Assembly: GCA_012274175.1 (NCBI GenBank)
Contig: JAAOZZ010000158.1
Location: forward strand, 1 to 10,710
Length of the DNA stretch: 10,710 nt
Direction of reading: 5' to 3'
From: Betaproteobacteria bacterium
GTDB lineage: Bacteria; Pseudomonadota; Gammaproteobacteria; Burkholderiales; Usitatibacteraceae
Part shown: positions 6,233 through 10,710 of the stretch, one piece after another
Position numbering within the stretch: position 1 is the first letter of the stretch
Layout of the letters: every line of letters starts with the position of its first letter
Translations under genes and position numbers: made by a program
Notes under the pieces: generated by a model
The model's database searches: none
What the model was told of the DNA's origin: nothing
What the model saw: only the letters and a program-made list of their open reading frames with translations

Positions 6233-7522
6233 TCAGTTTCGGAGCAGCTCGCCGCGCAGCCAATCGCCGTGCCGCTCCCAGAGCGATTCCAGAAGCGCGG
6301 GCCGGATGCGTCGATGGGTCGGCAGGTTGACGATGTGTTGCGCGACCTTCTCGGCCACCGGGCACATTCCCTGCCGGTAGCCGACCGCCTCGGTGCCGGT
6401 CTCGCGGCCGAAGATCACGGTCGGAAACCAGATGCCGAGCTCGATGCGCGCGCCGAAGCGTTCGACGAACGCCTCGCGATCGCGCACGAGGAAGGAATAT
6501 CGCAGCCATGCCTGCTCGTCGAACGCTCCGGGCAGGGTATCGCCGTACCAGCCGATCCGGTCCTCGAGCCAGCGAGCGAGGCTGCGGCGATGACGCAGGT
6601 TCTCCTCGAGCGCCGCGAATTGCGACAGCCCGATGCGCGCCTGCGCGGGCTCGAGGCGGCTCGGGTACGGGTAGCCATCCGGCAGGCGGTCCATCCCCTC
6701 GTCGGCCGTCCAGTGGAACAGCAGGCCCATGCGCCGCAGCGCGCCGAGCGCGGGCCGGCCGAGCCATAGCGCGTTCGGATGGCGCAGGACGAATTCCGCG
6801 AGGAAGCTGAAGGCGACGCGCCGCGAATCCAGCCCGGACAGGGACGCCGCGCGATCCCGGATCCGCGCGAGCCTCGCCGCCACGGCATCGTCGTTGGTGG
6901 TGGCGAATCCGCCGAGGTGGGTGTTGATGACCTTGGTGCGATCGGTAGAGACGAATGCCGCGTCGCCGAGCGAGCCATGGGGCGCGCCGCGATGGGTCGC
7001 GCCGAGCGAATGCGCCGCATCCTCGATCGTGGCGAGGCCGTGCTTCTGCGCGATCGCGCGCAGGCCCGCGGTGTCGCAGCTCACGCCGAACGTGTGCTGC
7101 ATGTAGATCGCCCGCGTGCGCGGCCCGACCAGTGCCTCGACGCATCGGGGATCGACGTTGAAGGTGGTGGGCGAAATATCAGCGTAGACGGGCTGCATGC
7201 CGCGGTACACGAGCGCATTGGGAACCACCGTGCAGGTGTAGCCGGGCAGGATGACCTCGTCGCCAGGACGCAGCCCGAGAGCCTCCAGGATCGCGTACAG
7301 GGCCATGCGGCCGGCCGCGAACGCAATCGCGTGACGGCAGCCGCAGCGCCGCGCGGCTTCGGCCTCGAACGCCCTTACGGTCGCCTCGTCCCCGCGGTGC
7401 AGCAGCGCGGGCCACGCGGCCAGCCATTCGGACCAGGAATTGGTGCCACCGATGACGGTGTAGCGGCGCACGGGGAAATCGGGCAGCGCCTTGCGCCACA
7501 ACGGACGGCCGGGTTCCTTCAC
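6233..7522 (-). CDS. DegT/DnrJ/EryC1-type PLP aminotransferase, divergent from the first
   Basis: This is a second fold-type I aminotransferase, 429 residues and thus longer than usual. It keeps the key residues: GRMAL at 71-75 in the phosphate-binding region, LRPGDEVILPGYTC, IEDAAHSLG with Asp168, and TDRTKVINTHLGG with Lys197 spaced from the GG as in the other copy. It lacks the standard N-terminal opening. Its C-terminal half departs from the family: no recognisable YxxNYxDLQA segment, and an insertion-like region near 230-290. Its substrate probably differs from the first copy, or it may act on a non-sugar ketone. The start is taken as GTG 7522, whose GTGA overlaps the TGA of the upstream fusion gene by four bases; no ribosome site precedes it, so translation is probably coupled. 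The frame is open much further upstream, but only antiparallel to the coding frame of the fusion gene. It is the last gene of the minus-strand operon. Confidence 0.87.
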   Translation of the reverse strand: MKEPGRPLWRKALPDFPVRRYTVIGGTNSWSEWLAAWPALLHRGDEATVRAFEAEAARRCGCRHAIAFAAGRMALYAILEALGLRPGDEVILPGYTCTVVPNALVYRGMQPVYADISPTTFNVDPRCVEALVGPRTRAIYMQHTFGVSCDTAGLRAIAQKHGLATIEDAAHSLGATHRGAPHGSLGDAAFVSTDRTKVINTHLGGFATTNDDAVAARLARIRDRAASLSGLDSRRVAFSFLAEFVLRHPNALWLGRPALGALRRMGLLFHWTADEGMDRLPDGYPYPSRLEPAQARIGLSQFAALEENLRHRRSLARWLEDRIGWYGDTLPGAFDEQAWLRYSFLVRDREAFVERFGARIELGIWFPTVIFGRETGTEAVGYRQGMCPVAEKVAQHIVNLPTHRRIRPALLESLWERHGDWLRGELLRN

Positions 7523-9387
7523 GAATACACGGGACGCTTCGCGACGCCGTGCCGGGAGTAGCGCAGCGCCCGCCGCAGAGTGCGATTCGCGATCGAGAAC
7601 GGCCGGGTGGCCAGATACGCGATCGAGCCGTCGCGAAGGATGCGCCGCAGGCCCCCGCCCACGTCCTCGCGCGAGATGATCTCGCCCAGGCCCAGCATCG
7701 TGCTGTGCGTTCGATGATTGCTCGCGTAGATCGCGGGGCGCACCCGGTGCTTCCAGCGCTCGAGGATGCCCAGCGCCTCGTGCAGCGCGCTGGTGTAGTA
7801 GCGCTTCGACATGGCCTGGTCGTGCATGCGGTACCAGCACACCACGTCCTGGGTGCACGCGGCGCTGTAGCGGCTTGCAAGCTCGACGTACAGGAAATAG
7901 TCGCAGCAGTGGTGGAACTGCGGCGGAAAGTCGCCCAGCCGCCTCACGTAGTCCGTGCGCATGCACGAGGCGCTCTGACAGATGAAGCACGAGCTGAGAA
8001 ACAGCTCGTCGAAGATATCGCCCTGCGGCAGGTCCCGGAACTCGTGGTGGCGGTCGAAGTCGCGCACACGCACGTCGCCGAATCTCATCGCGCGGCCGTA
8101 GACCAGGCCGAGCGTGGGCGGCGAAGCGTCGATGACACCGGCCTGCTTGTGCAGCTTGTCCGCCGTCCAGACATCGTCCTGGTCGAGGAACGCGACCCAC
8201 TCGCCGCGGGCCCTGGCGATCGCGGCGTGCCTCGCGGCTGCGAGCGGCACGTGCTCGTCGGCGAGGAAGTAACGCACGCGCGGATCGGGCGGGAACTCGC
8301 GCAGCACCTCCGCGCTTCCATCGGAGGACCGGTCATCCCAGAAGATGAGCTCCCAGTCCGTGACGGTCTGCGCGAAGACGCTGGCAAGCGCCTCGCGCAG
8401 GTAGCGCCTGCCGTTGTAGACGTTCATGATGATGCTGAACCGCGGAGCGCGCCCGGCTTCGTGCAACGTCCCCGCGGCCTTGTACGATGGTCCCCCGGCT
8501 TCGTGCGACGGCCCGGCAATCTCGTGCGGTGCCTCTGCCGACGGCCGCCATTGGCCGGGTTTGTGCGCCACCCAGACGTCCTGCAGCACGCCCTCCTCGG
8601 CAAGGCTCTTCACCCGGCGCACGTGCGTCCAGCCCTCGAGAAGGCGGTCGCGCACGAAGGCCTCCGGATGGATCGCAAGGAACCACTTCTTTCCCTCCTG
8701 ATATTGCCCCAGCACCACGAGGCGCCCGGCGTCGAATGCCGCTTTCTCGTCCTGCGTCGCCAGGTGGTAGCGGTACGCTTCCCCGTGCGTGGTGCATACC
8801 AGGACGCCGCCGGGCTTGAGCACGCGCCGCAGTTCCTTCACCCAGGCGAGCTGCTTCGCCTCCGACAAGTGCGTCACCACCGAGAAGCAGTAGATCGCGT
8901 CGAAACGATCGTCCCCGAAGGGCAGCGGCGGATCGAGACCGTTCTCCGCGAACCCGATTCCAGGCAGGTTCTGGCGGCACCACGCGACGCTCTCCGGGTT
9001 GTAATCGGTGCCCGTGAGCGAGACGGGCCTGCCGCCCATCCGCTCGGCCATGTGACGAATGAGTCGCCCCGGGCCGCACCCCCACTCGAGGACCTCGAGC
9101 GGCGCCTTCCCGGGCAACTCCTCGCGCAGGACGCGCGCGAAGAGTCCCGCGTGCTGCAGGCCGGTTTCCCGGTAGCGGTCCCAGTCGACGTGGTTGAGCG
9201 CGTCGAAGGCCAGGTGCCTCGGCGGAGTCGCAAAGCCCGGATGGCGCGCGCGAAAGCGCCGGTTCGACGCCCGGGCCTTCACCTGGCCAAGGACGTACTT
9301 GCACGAGTCCGCCAGCTTGAGCAGGCCGACCGCGCGCAGGGCCCTCACCACCAGGAACTTCGCTCTTCGGGATTGCACGGCAGCCAC
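7519..9387 (-). CDS. Fused SAM-dependent methyltransferase - GT2 glycosyltransferase
   Basis: This two-domain cytoplasmic protein has about 622 residues, numbered from GTG 9387. The N-terminal half is a class I SAM methyltransferase: motif I VLEWGCGPG at 99-107, GTDYNPES at 126-133, the acidic LPFGDDRFDAIYCF near 155-168, and LKPGG at 190-194. Residues 284-311 are four tandem heptads of the type AGPSHEA. The C-terminal half is a GT-A fold family 2 glycosyltransferase: SIIMNVYNG at about 318, WDDRSSDGS at 350-358, and DQDDVW at 402-407 carrying the metal/nucleotide-sugar aspartates; the tail (SCFICQSA, WYRMHDQAMSK) is also GT2-like. It probably adds and methylates a sugar, or methylates a glycan end. 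The start is unsure: the frame is open to GTG 9423, but AGAGGGG just before 9387 favours the shorter form. It lies 57 bases downstream of the GT4 gene and overlaps the next gene. Confidence 0.88.
   Translation of the reverse strand: MAAVQSRRAKFLVVRALRAVGLLKLADSCKYVLGQVKARASNRRFRARHPGFATPPRHLAFDALNHVDWDRYRETGLQHAGLFARVLREELPGKAPLEVLEWGCGPGRLIRHMAERMGGRPVSLTGTDYNPESVAWCRQNLPGIGFAENGLDPPLPFGDDRFDAIYCFSVVTHLSEAKQLAWVKELRRVLKPGGVLVCTTHGEAYRYHLATQDEKAAFDAGRLVVLGQYQEGKKWFLAIHPEAFVRDRLLEGWTHVRRVKSLAEEGVLQDVWVAHKPGQWRPSAEAPHEIAGPSHEAGGPSYKAAGTLHEAGRAPRFSIIMNVYNGRRYLREALASVFAQTVTDWELIFWDDRSSDGSAEVLREFPPDPRVRYFLADEHVPLAAARHAAIARARGEWVAFLDQDDVWTADKLHKQAGVIDASPPTLGLVYGRAMRFGDVRVRDFDRHHEFRDLPQGDIFDELFLSSCFICQSASCMRTDYVRRLGDFPPQFHHCCDYFLYVELASRYSAACTQDVVCWYRMHDQAMSKRYYTSALHEALGILERWKHRVRPAIYASNHRTHSTMLGLGEIISREDVGGGLRRILRDGSIAYLATRPFSIANRTLRRALRYSRHGVAKRPVYS
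8455..8538 (-). repeat. 21-bp in-frame minisatellite, four degenerate copies
   Basis: Four head-to-tail 21-base units occupy 8455-8475, 8476-8496, 8497-8517 and 8518-8538. Units one and three agree at 18 of 21 positions; the others are more degenerate but keep the period exactly. In the coding direction they translate to AEAPHEI, AGPSHEA, GGPSYKA and AGTLHEA. They form the whole linker between the methyltransferase and glycosyltransferase domains. Because the unit is a multiple of three, copy number can change without a frameshift. Confidence 0.85.
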
Positions 9388-9390
9388 GGG

Positions 9391-9399
9391 CCCCTCTCG
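9391..9399 (-). promoter_or_regulatory. Ribosome binding site favouring the GTG 9387 start
   Basis: The minus strand reads CGAGAGGGG here, with the GAGAGG core about 5 bases before GTG 9387. The longer alternative start, GTG 9423, has a competing GAGGG only two to three bases away, which is too close. Confidence 0.35.
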
Positions 9400-9444
9400 T
9401 CTTGTCAGGTGAAATGCTAACACTGCCCTCGGCTCGTTTCGGGC

Positions 9445-10611
9445 TCACGGTCCGGCCGTGCGGCCTCCCGCCTGCCCGTAGACGCGCAGGATCCGGTCGA
9501 AATGCGCCTGCTCGCTGAACTGCGATGCCGCGTGGCGGCGCGCGCCGCGGCCGAGGCGGCGTGCGAGATCGGCATCGTTCCAGATGCGCCCGATCTTTTC
9601 CGCGAAGTCGGCCGCGTCGCCTGGCCGCGCATGCAGGCCCGCCTCGCCGTCGGGCACCGTGTCCTTCAGCGCGCCCAGGCTCGACGCCACGACCGGGATT
9701 CCGTGGCTCATCGCCTCGGCCGGGACGACGCCGAAGGTCTCGGTCCAGATGCTCGGCGAGACGATCACGCGGGCGCCCCGGTAGAACTCGGCGAGCTCCT
9801 CGCGCGATTGGGTCATGACGAACGAGGCCTGGTCGCCGGGACGCACCGCAGGATGGTGCGAAGCATCGCCGGCAAAGCGCATCGGCACCCCGAGGCGCCG
9901 GCAGGCTTCGATCATCACCTCGACGCCCTTCTCGGGCGCGAAGCGCCCGGCGAATCCCACGTAGGCGCCCTGGCTGGGATCGGCCACGGGTTCGGCCGGC
10001 AGGGTGATGGGCGGGTAGTTCAGCGCGATGCGATCGGCTGCGATGCCCACGCGGCCGACGAGGTATTCGCGGTGGAACTCGCTGATCGAGACGAAGCGCC
10101 ACACGTGGCGCTCGTAGAGCCCGAAGAGGCGCGCCGAAGCGTTGCGCAACGCGAACGCGATCGATTCGGGCACGCTGGAACGGCAGTTGCGCACCGCGCA
10201 CCAGTACTCGCGGCCGCCCAGGCACCGGTAGCACTCGGACCCGCGGCTGTAATGCGTGGCGATCGGGCATGACAGGCGGAAGTCGTTGCACGTCATGACC
10301 ACGGGCACTCCGGCGCGGGCGGATGCCGGCAGGATCCAGGGCGATATCAGCGGATAGAGCTCGTGCACGTGCACTATGTCCGGGCGCCGTTGCCGGAGGA
10401 CCGCCTCGAATTCGCGCACCGCCCCGGCGGCGTACAGCCCCGCCGCGAACGCGGTCACCTTCCCGGCAATACCGGAGGGCAGGCTTCGGCTGTCCCGGGT
10501 GAACTCCTCGACCTGGACCCCGCGCTCGCGCAGGATGCGAATCGTGGCCTGGGCGGCCAGCGTGGCCCCCCCCAGCCCGCGGTGAGCGTTATAGGCATGC
10601 AGCACCCTCAT
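9445..10611 (-). CDS. GT4-family (GT-B fold) glycosyltransferase
   Basis: This 388-residue retaining glycosyltransferase has a GT-B fold and transfers a sugar from a nucleotide donor to a lipid-linked acceptor at the cytoplasmic face of the membrane. The N-terminal Rossmann domain opens with MRVLHAYNAHRGLGGATLAA (the Gly-rich loop) and carries IVHVHELYP at about 79-87. The C-terminal donor domain has VGFAGRFAPEKG (Arg223 and Lys228) and the E-x7-E motif E291-TFGVVPA-E299 followed by MSHGIPVVAS. Between residues 108 and 143 lie six cysteines (108, 115, 127, 130, 138, 143), a pattern seen in a subgroup of polysaccharide GT4 enzymes that may bind a metal. The frame is open to 10695, but ATG 10611 gives the normal family start. 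It is the first gene of the minus-strand operon and is divergent from a possible gene at 10653. Confidence 0.9.
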   Translation of the reverse strand: MRVLHAYNAHRGLGGATLAAQATIRILRERGVQVEEFTRDSRSLPSGIAGKVTAFAAGLYAAGAVREFEAVLRQRRPDIVHVHELYPLISPWILPASARAGVPVVMTCNDFRLSCPIATHYSRGSECYRCLGGREYWCAVRNCRSSVPESIAFALRNASARLFGLYERHVWRFVSISEFHREYLVGRVGIAADRIALNYPPITLPAEPVADPSQGAYVGFAGRFAPEKGVEVMIEACRRLGVPMRFAGDASHHPAVRPGDQASFVMTQSREELAEFYRGARVIVSPSIWTETFGVVPAEAMSHGIPVVASSLGALKDTVPDGEAGLHARPGDAADFAEKIGRIWNDADLARRLGRGARRHAASQFSEQAHFDRILRVYGQAGGRTAGP

Positions 10612-10652
10612 GTGCGAAAATCCGGGTAGCGAATGGAGTTTTGAGTAGGCCC

Positions 10653-10710
10653 ATGGTAACGGCAACTGCCGAGGCCCCGCTGTTTGCCATTCCATTTGTA
10701 ACCTTGATCG
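10653..10710 (+). CDS. Possible start of a further gene, cut off by window edge
   Basis: An ATG preceded by GAGTAGG at 10643-10649 opens a frame that stays open for 19 codons to the window end: MVTATAEAPLFAIPFVTLI. The later residues are hydrophobic, which would suit the first membrane segment of a polymerase/ligase-like protein, but that is a guess from very little sequence. The 41 bases between it and the GT4 start (10612-10652) would have to hold both promoters; this stretch is richer in A and T than its surroundings. Confidence 0.35.
   Translation, partial: MVTATAEAPLFAIPFVTLI

Noticed and set aside
6221..6245. Possible bidirectional terminator between the convergent aminotransferases
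   Set aside because: CCGAA at 6226-6230 can pair with TTCGG at 6238-6242, but the stem is short, overlaps a stop codon and has no T-run.
7523..8200. Upstream extension of the second aminotransferase frame into the fusion gene
   Set aside because: The extension is an out-of-frame reading of the GT2 domain; the GTGA overlap at 7519-7522 gives a normal start.
8455..8538. CRISPR-like array
   Set aside because: The units are contiguous with no spacers and keep the reading frame, so this is a coding minisatellite.
7549..9420. 623-codon open frame on the plus strand, antisense to the methyltransferase-GT2 fusion
   Set aside because: Arg/Ala/His-rich translation with no family motifs; long antisense frames are expected opposite GC-rich genes with strong third-position bias.
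8333..10291. 652-codon minus-strand frame spanning the GT4-fusion junction
   Set aside because: It is a shifted frame of two genes with clear catalytic motifs; its product is low-complexity Arg/Gly/Pro-rich.

Overview
This is a GC-rich window (roughly two-thirds G+C by eye) with tightly packed genes, GTG starts and overlapping stop/start codons. That fits a proteobacterium, most likely a betaproteobacterium, but no taxonomic marker gene is present and the assignment is inference. The content is a cell-surface polysaccharide or glycolipid locus: two glycosyltransferases (one fused to a methyltransferase), two DegT/DnrJ-type PLP aminotransferases, a Wzx-like flippase and a serine-acetyltransferase-like protein. 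An oxidative block sits inside it: two tandem LpxO/AspH-type non-heme iron hydroxylases and a cytochrome P450.

Layout, left to right. Bases 1-1857 (minus strand): flippase followed by the acetyltransferase, which runs off the left edge. Bases 1936-3465 (plus strand): two paralogous hydroxylases, three bases apart. Bases 3467-4825 (minus strand): P450, with its stop codon one base from that of the second hydroxylase. Bases 4826-5079: divergent intergenic region with two GC-rich hairpins and a possible tiny leader ORF. Bases 5080-6216 (plus strand): first aminotransferase. Bases 6233-10611 (minus strand): an apparent operon read right to left, GT4 glycosyltransferase, methyltransferase-GT2 fusion, then second aminotransferase, the last two overlapping at GTGA. 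Bases 10653-10710 (plus strand): possible start of a further gene leaving the window.

Likely cooperation (inference): the aminotransferases would make aminated sugars from keto-sugar nucleotides supplied by genes outside the window. The GTs would add sugars to a lipid-linked glycan, the methyltransferase and acetyltransferase would decorate it, and the flippase would move it across the inner membrane. The hydroxylases have a hydrophobic N-terminal stretch and resemble fatty-acyl hydroxylases, so with the P450 they could oxidise a lipid or acyl group of the same product. No oligosaccharide polymerase, dehydratase, initiating transferase or export channel is visible here.

No rRNA, tRNA, CRISPR array, insertion sequence or complete intrinsic terminator was seen. 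The points most worth following are the tandem hydroxylases beside the P450, the 21-bp minisatellite joining the two domains of the fusion enzyme, and the acetyltransferase lacking the usual catalytic histidine.
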